Assembly: GCF_006007965.1 (NCBI RefSeq)
Contig: NZ_CP040748.1
Coordinates: 1,612,001 to 1,676,000 of the forward strand
Direction: 5' to 3'
Origin: Nocardioides jishulii
GTDB lineage: Bacteria; Actinomycetota; Actinomycetes; Propionibacteriales; Nocardioidaceae
DNA length: 64,000 nucleotides
Part shown: one piece after another, positions 43,785 through 53,712 of the stretch
Layout: every line of letters starts with the position of its first letter
How positions within the stretch are numbered: position 1 is the stretch's first letter
Program-made: the position numbers and the translations under genes
Notes under the pieces: model-generated
Database searches by the model: none
What the model saw: the letters and a program-made list of their open reading frames with translations, nothing else
Told to the model about the DNA's origin: nothing

Positions 43785-44351
43785 GTGGCCGACGAACGGG
43801 ACGAACGGGAGCTGCGCGACACCGCGCGACTCCTGGTGCGGTCAGGGCTCGACAGCGCCGAGGCGCTGGAGGAGACCTTCACCGAGATGGTCAGGCTCCA
43901 GATGCCGCACACTGATCCGGCGATCATGGCGCGGGCATGGTTGCTCGCTGCCCACCGCGAGTGGGTCCGTGACGCAGGGACCTGGGGCGTCCCGACCGAC
44001 CACGACCGACTGACGGCCGCTTTCGACGAGTGCCGCTCCCACTCAGTGACGGTGCTCGAGGGCGTCGGTGACCTCGCCGAGGTGCGCCGGGTGGTCGAGG
44101 CCAGCACCCCACCCCTGCGGGGAGTTCTCTGGTTCGGGCGTGAGGCGGTCTTCGACGCCCTCGGCACCGGAGTGCTGCTCGTGGGTCTCCGGCACGGCAA
44201 CGGTGCCCCCGTCGAGGTCGAGGGTGACCCGCTGGGGGCCGCGGTGGCCGGCTGCCTCGAGCGGCACGGGATTGCGTCACGACCGGTGGTGGGCGGCCTG
44301 GAGGTCGCCACCTGGTGGCAGCGTCGCCCTGCGCAGGTGACGGCCGCCTAG
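43785..44351 (+). CDS. Uncharacterised actinobacterial protein (DUF6891-like)
   Basis: A 188-residue soluble protein starting MADERDERELRDTARLLVRS. The central part includes HREWVRDAGTWGVPTDHDRL and the end GIASRPVVGGLEVATWWQRR. It resembles the DUF6891 group, for which no function is known; I am not certain of the family. GTG 43785 has GGAG 5 nt upstream and a TAGGAT box at 43740. It sits between pdxS and pdxT, which may be fortuitous. The stop TAG is part of the -10 box of pdxT. Confidence 0.7.
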   Translation: MADERDERELRDTARLLVRSGLDSAEALEETFTEMVRLQMPHTDPAIMARAWLLAAHREWVRDAGTWGVPTDHDRLTAAFDECRSHSVTVLEGVGDLAEVRRVVEASTPPLRGVLWFGREAVFDALGTGVLLVGLRHGNGAPVEVEGDPLGAAVAGCLERHGIASRPVVGGLEVATWWQRRPAQVTAA

Positions 44352-44354
44352 GCT
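44349..44354 (+). promoter_or_regulatory. -10 box (TAGGCT) of pdxT, leaderless
   Basis: TAGGCT ends 6 nt before ATG 44361 and includes the stop codon of the preceding gene. Confidence 0.45.
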
Positions 44355-44360
44355 GCGCCC

Positions 44361-44960
44361 ATGTCCAGGCCCCGGATCGGAGTCCTCGCTCTCCAGGGCG
44401 ACGTCCGCGAGCACTGCGCGACGCTCACTCGCTGCGGCGCCGACGTGGTGGGCGTACGCCGCGAGCACGAGCTCGTCGCGCTCGACGGCCTCGTGCTACC
44501 GGGCGGCGAGTCGACTGCGATCGTCAACCTGGCACGCATCTTCGGGCTGCTCGAGCCGCTGCGTACGGCGGTGGTGTCAGGACTGCCCGTGCTCGGCACC
44601 TGCGCGGGGATGGTGCTGCTGGCCGACCGGCTGGTCGACGCCATGGAGGGCCAGCAGACCGTCGGCGGGCTCGACGTGACCGTGCGTCGCAACGGGTTCG
44701 GGCGTCAGGTCGACTCCTTCGAGCAGGACCTCGAGATGGCTGGCGTCGAGGGCCCTGTGCACGCCGTCTTCATCCGCGCGCCCTGGGTCGAGGAGGCGGG
44801 CGCGGACGTCGAGGTGCTGGCGCGAGTACCTGACGGCGCGGCCAGCGGTAGGATCGTCGCCGTTCGCCAAGGCGCCCTGATGGCCACCTCGTTCCACCCG
44901 GAGGTGGGCGGGGACCCACGGGTCCACCGGTCGTTCCTCGACCTGGTGCACGGGACCTGA
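44361..44960 (+). CDS. pdxT: Pyridoxal 5'-phosphate synthase glutaminase subunit PdxT
   Basis: A 199-residue class I glutamine amidotransferase supplying ammonia to PdxS. The catalytic triad is Cys81 (LGTCAGM), His179 and Glu181 (SFHPEVGGD); LPGGEST at 47-52 binds glutamine. All residues are intact. yebC follows after 38 bases. Confidence 0.96.
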   Translation: MSRPRIGVLALQGDVREHCATLTRCGADVVGVRREHELVALDGLVLPGGESTAIVNLARIFGLLEPLRTAVVSGLPVLGTCAGMVLLADRLVDAMEGQQTVGGLDVTVRRNGFGRQVDSFEQDLEMAGVEGPVHAVFIRAPWVEEAGADVEVLARVPDGAASGRIVAVRQGALMATSFHPEVGGDPRVHRSFLDLVHGT

Positions 44961-44998
44961 GCGCGGCGCGGAGACCAACGGAGACGGAAGAGGGACTC

Positions 44999-45763
44999 AT
45001 GTCAGGCCACTCCAAGTGGGCGACCACGAAGCACAAGAAGGCCGCGATCGATGCCAAGCGCGGCAAGCTGTTCGCCAAGCTGATCAAGAACATCGAGATC
45101 GCCGCCAAGATGGGCGGCCCTGACCCGGCCGGCAACCCCACGCTCTTCGACGCCATCCAGAAGGCCAAGAAGCAGTCGGTGCCCAACAAGAACATCGACT
45201 CGGCCGTCAAGCGTGGCGGCGGCCTCGACGGTGGCGGCGTCAACTACGAGACGATCATGTACGAGGTCTACGGCGCCGGCGGCGTCGGCATCCTCGTCGA
45301 GTGCCTCACGGACAACAAGAACCGTGCCGCCATGGAGGTCCGCACCGCGGTGAGCCGCAACGGCGGCACGATGGCGGACCCCGGGTCGGTCTCGCGACTC
45401 TTCGGCCGCAAGGGCGTCGTCGTGCTCCCCAAGAGCCAGGACGGCAAGGAGATCGTCGAGGACGACGTGCTCGAGGCGACGCTCGACGCCGGCGCCGAGG
45501 ACGTCAACGACCACGGTGACTCCTTCCAGGTGGTCTCGGACCCCTCTGACGTGGTCGCGGTCCGCGTGGCCGTCCAGGAGGCGGGGATCGACTACGACTC
45601 CGCCGACGTGGAGTTCGTGGCCAGCATGGACATCCCCGTCGACGCCGAGGCGGCCGCCAAGGTCTTCAAGCTGATCGACGCCATCGAGGACCTCGACGAC
45701 GTGCAGAACGTCTTCTCCAACGTCGACGTCTCCGACGAGGTCATGGCCGAGCTCGAGGACTGA
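44999..45763 (+). CDS. yebC: YebC/PmpR family protein
   Basis: A 254-residue protein with the invariant start [20 protein letters not shown] and later [14 protein letters not shown]. Family members act as transcriptional regulators or as translation factors that relieve ribosome stalling at proline runs. Position between pdxT and the ruv genes is conserved in actinobacteria. It converges with phoX, 34 bases between stops. Confidence 0.95.
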   Translation: MSGHSKWATTKHKKAAIDAKRGKLFAKLIKNIEIAAKMGGPDPAGNPTLFDAIQKAKKQSVPNKNIDSAVKRGGGLDGGGVNYETIMYEVYGAGGVGILVECLTDNKNRAAMEVRTAVSRNGGTMADPGSVSRLFGRKGVVVLPKSQDGKEIVEDDVLEATLDAGAEDVNDHGDSFQVVSDPSDVVAVRVAVQEAGIDYDSADVEFVASMDIPVDAEAAAKVFKLIDAIEDLDDVQNVFSNVDVSDEVMAELED

Positions 45764-45797
45764 CGGGTCGCCGGCCTCCCCTGACCGCCTCGGAGTC

Positions 45798-47915
45798 CTA
45801 GGCGCGACGCACCACGACGACGCCCGGACGGGGGAAGGTGTGGGTGTGGGGCCACGTGCTGGCCGGACTCTCGAAGGTGGCGCCGTCGACCTCTCCCGGG
45901 TGCTGGACAGCGACGAGCACCGACTGCTGGTCCGGGGCGATGAAGGGGCCGCAGGTCTCGGCGCCGAGGGGCACCGTGAGGAACTGCTCCACGAGGCCGC
46001 GGCGCGAGCCGTCGACCGGCACCCGGAAGAGCCCGTCGTTGGACCCCAACGCGTTGCCGTCGGTGGAGATCCACAGGTTGCCCACGGCGTCGAAGGCCAC
46101 GTTGTCGGGGCAGCTGATAGGGCTGACGAGCTGCTTGGGGAAACCGGCGAACCACGTCTCGGGCGCCTGTGGGTCCCCGCAGACCAGCATCAGGTTCCAG
46201 GCGAACGTGGTGCCGGTGTGCCCGCCGCGTCCCGGCTCGAGCTCCAGCACGTAGCCGTTGCGGTTGCCGGAGGCGCGAGTGAGCGGCGCACCGAGGGCGG
46301 CGCGGACGTACGAGGACGAGACGGGGTTCGCCTCGTCGGGCGGGTTCCTGGTACCGCGGTTGGAGTTGTTGGTCAGCGCGGCGTAGACCCGTCCGTTCAC
46401 CGGGTTGACCTCCACGTCCTCGGGGCGGTCCATGCGGGTGGGGGAGACCTGGTCGGCGGCGAGCCGGGTGTCGATGAGCACCTCCGCCACCGACATCCCC
46501 GGCACGTAGGAACGTCGGTCGTCGGCCAACCTGATCCACTCGCCGGTGCCGTCGTGCACCCCGTCGTCGGGGCCGTCTCCGTCCAGGCGGGCCACCCAGA
46601 GCGTGCCCTCGGTGAGGAGCGTCAGGTTGTGGCGACGCGCCCGTGCCGAGGGGCGGGGGTCGTAGGTCGACCGGGAGGTGAAGCGGTAGAGGTAGTCCCC
46701 ACGCTCGTCGTCGCCCATGTAGGCGACGACGTGACCGCTGTCGGCAATCGTCACGTTGGCTCCCTCGTGCTTGAAGCGCCCGAGCATCGTGTGCTTGCGA
46801 GGACGCGACGTGGGGTCGGTGGGGTCCACCTCGACGACCCACCCGAAGCGGTAGGGCTCGTGAGGCTCGACCGAGAGGTCGAAGCGTCGGTCGACGGCGC
46901 TCCAGCCGCGGCCGGCGCCGGTGATGCCGTAGCGCGCGTAGGAGGCGGCGTGGCGTGGGTCCAGCTCGCCGCTGGCGTCGAAGTACTGGTTGAAGTTCTC
47001 CTCGCCGCTGAGCACCGTGCCCCAGGGCGTGGTCCCGCCGGCGCAGTTGTTGAAGGTGCCCAGGACTCGGCGACCGCTGGGGTCGCCCGACGTGCGCAGG
47101 CGTGCGTCGCCCGCCGCCGGACCTGTCATCTCGAAGACCGTTCGGTCGTGCAGACGGCGGTTGTGGCGCGCTGACCGGGGGCGTACGACGCTCCACTGGC
47201 CCGGGAGACGCCCGCGCTGCACCTCGACGACGGACATGCCGTGGCTGGCGATCGCGACCTCCAGGACCTGCTGGGGGGTGTGGGTGCCTGAGGGGAACAT
47301 CAGGGGTTCGTCGGTGTACTCGTGGTTGACCACCAGCAGCGCCCGGTCCTTGCGCCGGGGGTGCGGCACGAGCCCGACGTAGTCGTTGTTGTAGCCGAAC
47401 TGCGTGCGCGCCGCCGCGGCGCTCTGACGCCGGACGTCGAAGCGCGCGGCGTCGCGGGTGACAGGGTCGCCCCAGGCGATGAGCAGGTCGGTGGTGAACC
47501 CGTCGGGCACGGAGACCTCGTCGGCGCGGTTCGGAGGCACCGGGGTGAAGGACCACGTGCCGGCACCGGCGCGTGCGACCGGACCCGGACGGGGACGGGG
47601 GTGGCGCGGACCCGCCGCAGCGGGTGCGGCGGAGGAGAACGCCAGGACGCCCACGGCGGCAGCGGCCACGCCGCCGCGCAGGACCTGACGCCGCGCCATC
47701 GCCCGCTCGGCGACGGTGTGGAACTCCTCGTTGCCTGACACGTTGGGGATCGGCTGGTCACAGGCGTTGCCACACCGGAAGGCGCAGGTCATCGCACTGC
47801 GGGAGCCGTGCGGCCCGCGGCTCGGCAGCCCCAGCAGGGCAGTCGGCGACGCGGGGGAGGGAGCGGGACGGGCCGTGGGCCCGGTCGAGCAGGACAAGGG
47901 GTGTGGGCTGGTCAT
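45798..47915 (-). CDS. phoX: PhoX-family (DUF839) alkaline phosphatase, Tat-exported
   Basis: A 705-residue protein. It begins with a region typical of actinobacterial PhoX (TCAFRCGNACDQPIPNVSGN) before the Tat motif MARRQVLRGGVAAAAVGVLA at about residue 73. The DUF839 core includes NNDYVGLVPHPRRKDRALLV, NNCAGGTTPWGTVLSGEENF, DRPEDVEVNPVNGRVYAALT and TCGPFIAPDQQSVLVAVQHP. PhoX enzymes are Ca/Fe-dependent phosphatases releasing phosphate from organic esters outside the cell. ATG 47915 follows GGAGGACTC. It interrupts the usual yebC-ruvC neighbourhood on the opposite strand. Confidence 0.92.
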   Translation of the reverse strand: MTSPHPLSCSTGPTARPAPSPASPTALLGLPSRGPHGSRSAMTCAFRCGNACDQPIPNVSGNEEFHTVAERAMARRQVLRGGVAAAAVGVLAFSSAAPAAAGPRHPRPRPGPVARAGAGTWSFTPVPPNRADEVSVPDGFTTDLLIAWGDPVTRDAARFDVRRQSAAAARTQFGYNNDYVGLVPHPRRKDRALLVVNHEYTDEPLMFPSGTHTPQQVLEVAIASHGMSVVEVQRGRLPGQWSVVRPRSARHNRRLHDRTVFEMTGPAAGDARLRTSGDPSGRRVLGTFNNCAGGTTPWGTVLSGEENFNQYFDASGELDPRHAASYARYGITGAGRGWSAVDRRFDLSVEPHEPYRFGWVVEVDPTDPTSRPRKHTMLGRFKHEGANVTIADSGHVVAYMGDDERGDYLYRFTSRSTYDPRPSARARRHNLTLLTEGTLWVARLDGDGPDDGVHDGTGEWIRLADDRRSYVPGMSVAEVLIDTRLAADQVSPTRMDRPEDVEVNPVNGRVYAALTNNSNRGTRNPPDEANPVSSSYVRAALGAPLTRASGNRNGYVLELEPGRGGHTGTTFAWNLMLVCGDPQAPETWFAGFPKQLVSPISCPDNVAFDAVGNLWISTDGNALGSNDGLFRVPVDGSRRGLVEQFLTVPLGAETCGPFIAPDQQSVLVAVQHPGEVDGATFESPASTWPHTHTFPRPGVVVVRRA

Positions 47916-48069
47916 GAGTCCTCCGTGGGGCTGGGTGAGGGGGCGCCGAGATGCGCCGGCGGTAGACCCGAGACTCAGGTGGCGAGCCGAAGACAGGGTG
48001 CGACCGGGGTGAACGGGGGGCGAACAGTGCGAGGCGCGTGTCGTGCCCCGCCCGGACCGGCCGACGGGA

Positions 48070-48075
48070 TAGCGT
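48070..48075 (+). promoter_or_regulatory. -10 box (TAGCGT) of ruvCAB
   Basis: TAGCGT places transcription start at about 48082, directly before the LexA box. Nothing else recognisable was seen in the 47916-48069 gap. Confidence 0.4.
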
Positions 48076-48082
48076 GCTCATG

Positions 48083-48096
48083 CGAACAGGTGTTCG
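48083..48096 (+). promoter_or_regulatory. LexA (SOS) box of ruvCAB
   Basis: CGAACAGGTGTTCG is a perfect match to the Gram-positive SOS consensus cGAAC-N4-GTTCg. It lies between the -10 box and ATG 48124, so LexA would block transcription of ruvCAB until DNA damage. Confidence 0.85.
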
Positions 48097-48123
48097 GACC
48101 GACGTAGGACGAGGAGGCAGGCC

Positions 48124-48705
48124 ATGCGGGTGCTGGGAATTGACCCGGGACTGACCCGCTGTGGTGTCGGCGTCGTCGACGGTGAGATCGGGCGGCCCCT
48201 GACCATGGTCGACGTCGGCGTCATCCGGACGAGCGCGCACCTGCACGTCGCTGAACGACTCGTCACCGTGGAGAAGGGCATCGACGCCTGGATCGACGAG
48301 TACCGTCCCGACGCGGTCGCCGTGGAGCGGATCTTCGCCCGCTCGGACTCCAGCACGATCATGGGCACCGCCCAGGCCAGCGGCATCGCGCTGGTCGCCG
48401 CGGCCCGACGTGGCCTGCCGGTCGCGCTCCACACCCCGAGCGAGGTCAAGGCCGCGGTCTCGGGGAGTGGCCGGGCGGACAAGGCACAGGTGACGGCGAT
48501 GGTCATGCGGATCCTGCGCCTGGAGAGCCCGCCCAAGCCTGCGGACGCGGCCGACGCGCTGGCCCTGGCGATCACGCACATCTGGCGCGGCGGGGCCGCG
48601 GACCGGTTGCAGGCGGCTGCTGAGGCGCAGCGCCCGAGCGCCTCCCCGACGACCCGCGCCACCCACCTCGTCACGACCAGCCGCATCCCGAGGAGTCGCC
48701 CGTGA
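48124..48705 (+). CDS. ruvC: Crossover junction endodeoxyribonuclease RuvC
   Basis: A 193-residue Holliday-junction resolvase. Acidic active-site residues are in GIDPG (Asp7), VAVERIF (Glu) and [13 protein letters not shown] (two Asp). It is the first gene of ruvCAB behind a perfect SOS box; the stop overlaps the ruvA start by GTGA. The C-terminal tail of about 30 residues is not conserved. Confidence 0.96.
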   Translation: MRVLGIDPGLTRCGVGVVDGEIGRPLTMVDVGVIRTSAHLHVAERLVTVEKGIDAWIDEYRPDAVAVERIFARSDSSTIMGTAQASGIALVAAARRGLPVALHTPSEVKAAVSGSGRADKAQVTAMVMRILRLESPPKPADAADALALAITHIWRGGAADRLQAAAEAQRPSASPTTRATHLVTTSRIPRSRP

Positions 48706-49298
48706 TCTCGTACGTCCGTGGCACCGTCACCGGTGTCAACCTCACCTCTGCTGTGGTCGAGGTCGGGGGGATCGGTCTGCAGGTGCTCTGCTCGCCGGGC
48801 ACGCTCGCCTCGTTGCGCCACGGCCAGGAGGCCCAGCTCGCGACGAGCTTCGTGGTCCGTGAGGACTCGATGACGCTCTTCGGGTTCCTGGACGAGGACG
48901 AGCGGGCCTGCTTCGAGATGGTCCAGACCGCGTCGGGCGTGGGACCGAAGCTGGCGCAGGCGGTGATGGCGGTGATGACGCCCGACGGGCTCCGTCGGGC
49001 GATCGCTGACGACGACGTGAAGGCACTGACCCGGGTGCCGGGCATCGGCCAGAAGGGCGCCCAGCGGATCATCCTCGAGCTGCGCGACCGGATCGGGGCA
49101 CCCGTGGGCGCTTCCGGGTCGCCTGCTCCGTCCGCCACGGACGCGGGCCGTGAGCAGGTGCTCCAGGGCCTGGTCGGGCTCGGATGGTCGGTCAAGGAGG
49201 CCGACAAGGCGGTCGACGCGGTGCTGGCCGACGGCAACGACCCGACCGACGTCGGTGGTCTGCTCCGCGCTGCCCTGCAGAAGCTGGGCAAGGCCTGA
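48702..49298 (+). CDS. ruvA: Holliday junction branch migration protein RuvA
   Basis: A 198-residue junction-binding protein: an N-terminal OB fold ([20 protein letters not shown]), helix-hairpin-helix motifs ([29 protein letters not shown]) and the C-terminal RuvB-binding domain. GTG 48702 overlaps ruvC. ruvB starts 1 base after its stop. Confidence 0.96.
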   Translation: MISYVRGTVTGVNLTSAVVEVGGIGLQVLCSPGTLASLRHGQEAQLATSFVVREDSMTLFGFLDEDERACFEMVQTASGVGPKLAQAVMAVMTPDGLRRAIADDDVKALTRVPGIGQKGAQRIILELRDRIGAPVGASGSPAPSATDAGREQVLQGLVGLGWSVKEADKAVDAVLADGNDPTDVGGLLRAALQKLGKA

Positions 49299-49299
49299 C

Positions 49300-50391
49300 A
49301 TGGCCTTCTCCGACGAGTGGTCGGGCGCCGACCCGCACGAGGCCGCCGAGCAGGAGTACCTGCGTACGCTCGTGCAGGCCGAGGCGGACGGCGACGACCG
49401 CGCCGTGGAGGCGGCGCTGCGGCCCCGGACGCTCGACGAGGTGGTCGGTCAGGTGCGGGTGCGCGACCAGCTCGGCCTCGTGCTGGAGGCGGCCCGCCAG
49501 CGGGGACGTGCCCCCGACCACGTGCTCCTCTCCGGCCCGCCCGGCCTGGGCAAGACCACGCTGGCGATGATCGTGGCTGCCGAGATGCAGACCCCGTTGC
49601 GCCTCACCAGCGGTCCCGCGATCACCCACGCCGGCGACCTGGCGGCCATCCTCAGCGGTGTCAACGAGGGCGACGTGCTCTTCGTCGACGAGATCCACCG
49701 GATGTCGCGACCCGCCGAGGAGATGCTCTACATGGCGATGGAGGACTTCCGGGTCGACGTCGTCATCGGCAAGGGCCCGGGCGCCACGGCCATTCCGCTC
49801 GACATCCCGCCCTTCACGCTGGTCGGAGCCACGACGCGGGCAGGCCTCCTGCCCGGGCCGCTGCGCGACCGCTTCGGCTTCACGGCCCACCTCGAGTACT
49901 ACGAGCCCGGTGAGCTCGACCTGATCGTGCGCCGGTCGGCAGGCCTGCTCGGGGTGGAGCTCACCTCCGAGGGCGCCGCCGAGATCGCGTCACGCTCGCG
50001 CGGCACGCCACGGATCGCCAACCGGCTCCTGCGCCGCGTACGCGACTACGCGCAGGTGCGCGCCGACGGCGTCCTCGACCGCAAGGTGGCCCGTGCGGCG
50101 CTCGAGCTGTACGAGGTCGACGAGCTCGGCCTCGACCGTCTCGACCTCGCCGTGCTGGACGTCCTCTGCCGTCGCTTCGGCGGGGGACCGGTCGGGGTGT
50201 CGACCCTGGCCGTGGCCGTGGGGGAGGAGCGCGAGACCGTGGAGGAGGTCGCCGAGCCCTTCCTGGTGCGCAACGGGATGCTCGCTCGTACCCCGCGCGG
50301 CCGCGTCGCGATGCCCGCTGCCTGGCAGCACCTCGGGCTCACCCCACCGGTGGAGTCGTTCGGGGCACAGCAGGCTCTCTTCGATGAATGA
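49300..50391 (+). CDS. ruvB: Holliday junction branch migration ATPase RuvB
   Basis: A 363-residue AAA+ motor. Walker A is [12 protein letters not shown], Walker B FVDEIHRM, sensor 1 LVGATTRAG, the arginine-finger region GPLRDRFGF and sensor 2 [14 protein letters not shown]; a winged helix ends the protein. ATG 49300 is chosen from the family N-terminus; the frame is open further upstream over ruvA. Confidence 0.97.
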   Translation: MAFSDEWSGADPHEAAEQEYLRTLVQAEADGDDRAVEAALRPRTLDEVVGQVRVRDQLGLVLEAARQRGRAPDHVLLSGPPGLGKTTLAMIVAAEMQTPLRLTSGPAITHAGDLAAILSGVNEGDVLFVDEIHRMSRPAEEMLYMAMEDFRVDVVIGKGPGATAIPLDIPPFTLVGATTRAGLLPGPLRDRFGFTAHLEYYEPGELDLIVRRSAGLLGVELTSEGAAEIASRSRGTPRIANRLLRRVRDYAQVRADGVLDRKVARAALELYEVDELGLDRLDLAVLDVLCRRFGGGPVGVSTLAVAVGEERETVEEVAEPFLVRNGMLARTPRGRVAMPAAWQHLGLTPPVESFGAQQALFDE

Positions 50392-50400
50392 CTGCCCCGG

Positions 50401-50406
50401 TAGACT
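50401..50406 (+). promoter_or_regulatory. -10 box (TAGACT) before yajC
   Basis: TAGACT lies 37 bases before GTG 50444 and is identical to the box preceding relA. Confidence 0.35.
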
Positions 50407-50443
50407 CACGGAGTTGTCGTCGTCGCCGTTCTGAGGATTCTTC

Positions 50444-50722
50444 GTGGAGTACCTGCCCCTTGTTGCCATCGCCCTGGTGTTCTGGCTGCTGATCGTCCGT
50501 CCTGCCTCGAAGCGCCAGAAGCAGGTGCAGCGGCTCCAGGCCGGCCTGAAGGTGGGCGACAAGGTCGTGCTGACCTCGGGCATCTTCGCCGAGATCACCG
50601 AGCTGGCTGACGACCGTGCCCGCGTCCGGGTCGCCGACGGCGTCGAGATCGAGGTGGCCCGTGGCGCCATCGCCGCCGTCGAGGCCCCGGAGCCGGCGCC
50701 CGAGACCCACGAGGAGCTGTGA
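50444..50722 (+). CDS. yajC: Preprotein translocase subunit YajC
   Basis: A 92-residue protein: one N-terminal membrane helix (LPLVAIALVFWLLIVRPASK), then the conserved GLKVGDKVVLTSGIFAEI domain. YajC joins SecDF in the holotranslocon. In the actinobacterial order I know, secD and secF follow; here the stop overlaps apt instead (GTGA). Confidence 0.93.
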   Translation: MEYLPLVAIALVFWLLIVRPASKRQKQVQRLQAGLKVGDKVVLTSGIFAEITELADDRARVRVADGVEIEVARGAIAAVEAPEPAPETHEEL

Positions 50723-51279
50723 CTGCCGTGGAGGACAACCTCACGGTGGCCCGCGAGGCGATGCACCGCCTGGTGAAGGACGTCCACGACTATCCCGAGC
50801 CCGGTGTCGTCTTCAAGGACATCACCCCCTTGCTGGCGGACCACGACGGGTTCCACGCCTCGATCCTCGCCCTCGCCGACGCCGGCCGTGACGCCTCCGG
50901 CGAGGTCGTCGTGGACAAGGTCCTGGGCATGGAGGCACGCGGCTTCATCCTGGGAGCCCCCGTTGCGCTCAACCTCGAGACGGGGTTCGTGCCGGTGCGC
51001 AAGGCCGGAAAGCTGCCGCGCGCCCTCCTGGCCCAGGCGTACTCGCTGGAGTACGGCGAGGCCACGCTGGAGATGCACGCCGATGCCGTGTCACCGGGCG
51101 ACCGGGTCCTGCTGGTCGACGACGTGCTCGCCACCGGCGGGACCATGGCCGCGACGTGCCGCCTGGTCGAGGCGGCCGGTGGAGTCGTCGTGGGGGCTGC
51201 CGTGCTGATGGAGCTGGGCTCCCTGTCGGGGCGTGACTCCCTCGGTGACGTGCCCTGTACCTCACTCGCCGTGATCTGA
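50719..51279 (+). CDS. apt: Adenine phosphoribosyltransferase
   Basis: A 186-residue purine salvage enzyme converting adenine and PRPP to AMP. The PRPP loop is LLVDDVLATGGT (131-142); the N-terminal YPEPGVVFKDITPLL and LGMEARGFILGAPVA are typical. GTG 50719 overlaps yajC; an alternative GTG at 50728 would shorten it by three residues. relA follows. Confidence 0.95.
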   Translation: MTAVEDNLTVAREAMHRLVKDVHDYPEPGVVFKDITPLLADHDGFHASILALADAGRDASGEVVVDKVLGMEARGFILGAPVALNLETGFVPVRKAGKLPRALLAQAYSLEYGEATLEMHADAVSPGDRVLLVDDVLATGGTMAATCRLVEAAGGVVVGAAVLMELGSLSGRDSLGDVPCTSLAVI

Positions 51280-51285
51280 CCCGAC

Positions 51286-51291
51286 TAGACT
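51286..51291 (+). promoter_or_regulatory. -10 box (TAGACT) of relA, leaderless
   Basis: TAGACT ends 6 nt before ATG 51298 and no ribosome-binding site is present. Confidence 0.5.
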
Positions 51292-51297
51292 GTCGCA

Positions 51298-53598
51298 ATG
51301 GTCGAGGACAACCGCGCAGCAGTGGAACGGGCCCGCCCTGCCGACACCGGGACGACTGCTCGTTCGATGCGCACGCGGTTGGCCCGCATCGGCAACCGGA
51401 GCCAGTCGGGCAACCCGGTGCTGGAGCCGCTGTTCCGCGCCGTGCGGACCAACCACCCGAAGGCCGACCTCGCACTCCTGGAGCGGGCGTACCGCACCGC
51501 TGAGCGCCTGCACGCTCCGCAGAAGCGCAAGAGCGGCGACCCCTACATCACCCACCCCCTGGCCGTCACCACGATCCTCGCCGAGATCGGGATGACCGAG
51601 CCGGTGCTCGTCGCGGCACTGCTCCACGACACGGTCGAGGACACGCCCTACACGCTCGAGGAGCTCACCGCCGAGTTCGGTGCGGAGGTCGCGGCGCTCG
51701 TCGACGGCGTGACCAAGCTCGACAAGGTGCAGTACGGCGCCGCCGCGCAGTCCGAGACGATCCGCAAGATGATCGTGGCGATGTCCAAGGACATCCGCGT
51801 CCTGGTCATCAAGCTCGCCGACCGGCTCCACAACATGCGCACGCTGCGCTACGTGCCCCAGGCGAGCCAGGAGCGTACGGCGCGCGAGACGCTCGACATC
51901 TACGCGCCGCTCGCCCACCGCCTGGGCATGAACACGCTCAAGTGGGAGCTGGAGGACCTCGCCTTTGCGACCCTGCACCCCAAGATCTACGACGAGATCG
52001 TGCGGCTCGTCGCGGAGCGCGCTCCCCAGCGCGACCAGTTCCTGGCCCAGGTCATCGCGCAGGTCGAGCAGGACCTGCGTGACGCGAAGATCAAGGCGAA
52101 GGTCACGGGCCGACCGAAGCACTACTACTCGATCTACCAGAAGATGATCGTCGGAGGTCGCGACTTCTCCGAGATCTACGACCTGGTCGGGATCCGAGTC
52201 CTGGTCGAGGACGACCGCGACTGCTACGCCGTGATGGGCGTCCTGCACGCGCGCTGGAACCCGGTCCTGGGGCGCTTCAAGGACTACGTCGCGATGCCCA
52301 AGTTCAACATGTACCAGTCGCTGCACACGACGGTGATCGGTCCGACCGGCAAGCCGGTGGAGATCCAGATCCGCACCTTCGCGATGCACCGTCGCGCCGA
52401 GTACGGCGTGGCAGCGCACTGGAAGTACAAGGAGGACTCGCGCAGCGGCGTCGACACCGACCGCCAGGCCGACAAGGACGACATGGCCTGGCTGCGCCAG
52501 CTCATGGACTGGCAGAGCGACGTCGAGGACCCGGGGGAGTTCCTCGACTCCCTGCGCTTCGAGATCAACCGCGCCGAGGTCTACGTCTTCACCCCACGCG
52601 GTGACGTGATCGCCCTACCGACGGGGGCCACCCCGATCGACTTCGCGTACGCGGTGCACACCGACGTCGGGCACCACACCATCGGTGCCCGGGTGAACGG
52701 GCGCCTGGTGCCGTTGGAGTCCACCCTGGACAACGGTGACGTGGTGGAGGTCTTCACCTCCAAGGCCGCCACGGCCGGGCCCTCGCGCGACTGGCTCAAC
52801 TTCGTGAAGTCCCAGCGTGCCCGCTCCAAGATCCGCCAGTGGTTCACCAAGGAGCGGCGCGAGGAGGCGATCGAGCGCGGCAAGGACGAGATTGCCAAGA
52901 TGATGCGCAAGGAGGGCCTGCCGCTCAAGCGCCTGCTCTCGCACGACGCGCTCACCCAGGTGGCCGAGCACTTCAAGCTGGCCGACGTGACGGCGCTGTA
53001 CGCAGCAGTGGGAGAGCACAACCTCTCCGCCCAGGCCGTCGTGCAGCGAGTCCTGCAGCTCCACGGTGGCACCGAGGGCGTGGCGGAGGACGTGGCCGAG
53101 GCCGTCACCATCACGGGTCGCCGCAACCGTCCCAAGCAGCCGGCGCCCAGCGACAGCGGGGTCGTGGTCCAGGGGAGCAGCGACGTCTGGGTGAAGCTGG
53201 CGAAGTGCTGCACCCCGGTCCCGCCCGACGACATCATCGGCTTCGTCACCAAGGGCGGTGGCGTCTCGGTGCACCGCAAGGACTGCACCAACGCCGCAGG
53301 GCTGGAGGCCCAGGCCGAGCGCCTGATCGCCGTCGAGTGGGAGCCCAACTCGCAGAGCACCTTCCTGGTCAACATCCAGGTGGAGGCGCTCGACCGGGCG
53401 CGCCTGCTCTCGGACATCACCATGGCGCTGGCCGACACCCACGTCAACATCCTCAGCGCCACGCTCCAGACGACCCGCGACCGGGTGGCGAAGAGCCGAT
53501 TCACCTTCGAGATGGCCGACGCCACGCACCTCGACAACGTCCTGCGCTCCGTCCGCGGCGTGCCGGGAGTCTTCGACGCCTACCGCGTCACCCAGTAG
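51298..53598 (+). CDS. relA: Bifunctional (p)ppGpp synthase/hydrolase RelA/SpoT
   Basis: A 766-residue Rel enzyme. The HD hydrolase region contains [20 protein letters not shown] (His-Asp pair), the synthetase domain [20 protein letters not shown] and [20 protein letters not shown], then TGS ([20 protein letters not shown]), a zinc-finger/conserved Cys segment ([13 protein letters not shown]) and a C-terminal ACT domain. Both catalytic halves look intact, so it can make and degrade the stringent alarmone. It ends the ruv-apt-relA series and is followed by a strong bidirectional hairpin. Confidence 0.97.
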   Translation: MVEDNRAAVERARPADTGTTARSMRTRLARIGNRSQSGNPVLEPLFRAVRTNHPKADLALLERAYRTAERLHAPQKRKSGDPYITHPLAVTTILAEIGMTEPVLVAALLHDTVEDTPYTLEELTAEFGAEVAALVDGVTKLDKVQYGAAAQSETIRKMIVAMSKDIRVLVIKLADRLHNMRTLRYVPQASQERTARETLDIYAPLAHRLGMNTLKWELEDLAFATLHPKIYDEIVRLVAERAPQRDQFLAQVIAQVEQDLRDAKIKAKVTGRPKHYYSIYQKMIVGGRDFSEIYDLVGIRVLVEDDRDCYAVMGVLHARWNPVLGRFKDYVAMPKFNMYQSLHTTVIGPTGKPVEIQIRTFAMHRRAEYGVAAHWKYKEDSRSGVDTDRQADKDDMAWLRQLMDWQSDVEDPGEFLDSLRFEINRAEVYVFTPRGDVIALPTGATPIDFAYAVHTDVGHHTIGARVNGRLVPLESTLDNGDVVEVFTSKAATAGPSRDWLNFVKSQRARSKIRQWFTKERREEAIERGKDEIAKMMRKEGLPLKRLLSHDALTQVAEHFKLADVTALYAAVGEHNLSAQAVVQRVLQLHGGTEGVAEDVAEAVTITGRRNRPKQPAPSDSGVVVQGSSDVWVKLAKCCTPVPPDDIIGFVTKGGGVSVHRKDCTNAAGLEAQAERLIAVEWEPNSQSTFLVNIQVEALDRARLLSDITMALADTHVNILSATLQTTRDRVAKSRFTFEMADATHLDNVLRSVRGVPGVFDAYRVTQ

Positions 53599-53656
53599 CA
53601 CGCGCCGGGCGTCCCGACCTGGCGTCCTTCGCCGGGTGGGTCTCGGCTCCGACGCG

Positions 53657-53693
53657 ACGAAGCCGCCGCTCCCACGGGGAGCGGCGGCTTCGT
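53657..53693. terminator. Bidirectional terminator between relA and the DUF349 gene
   Basis: Arms 53657-53672 and 53678-53693 are perfectly complementary over 16 bp, extended by a 17th pair (53673/53677) and partly by GACG/CGTC outside. It lies between the converging stops of relA and the DUF349 gene. Confidence 0.85.
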
Positions 53694-53712
53694 GGCGTCG
53701 GGCGCCCGGGCG

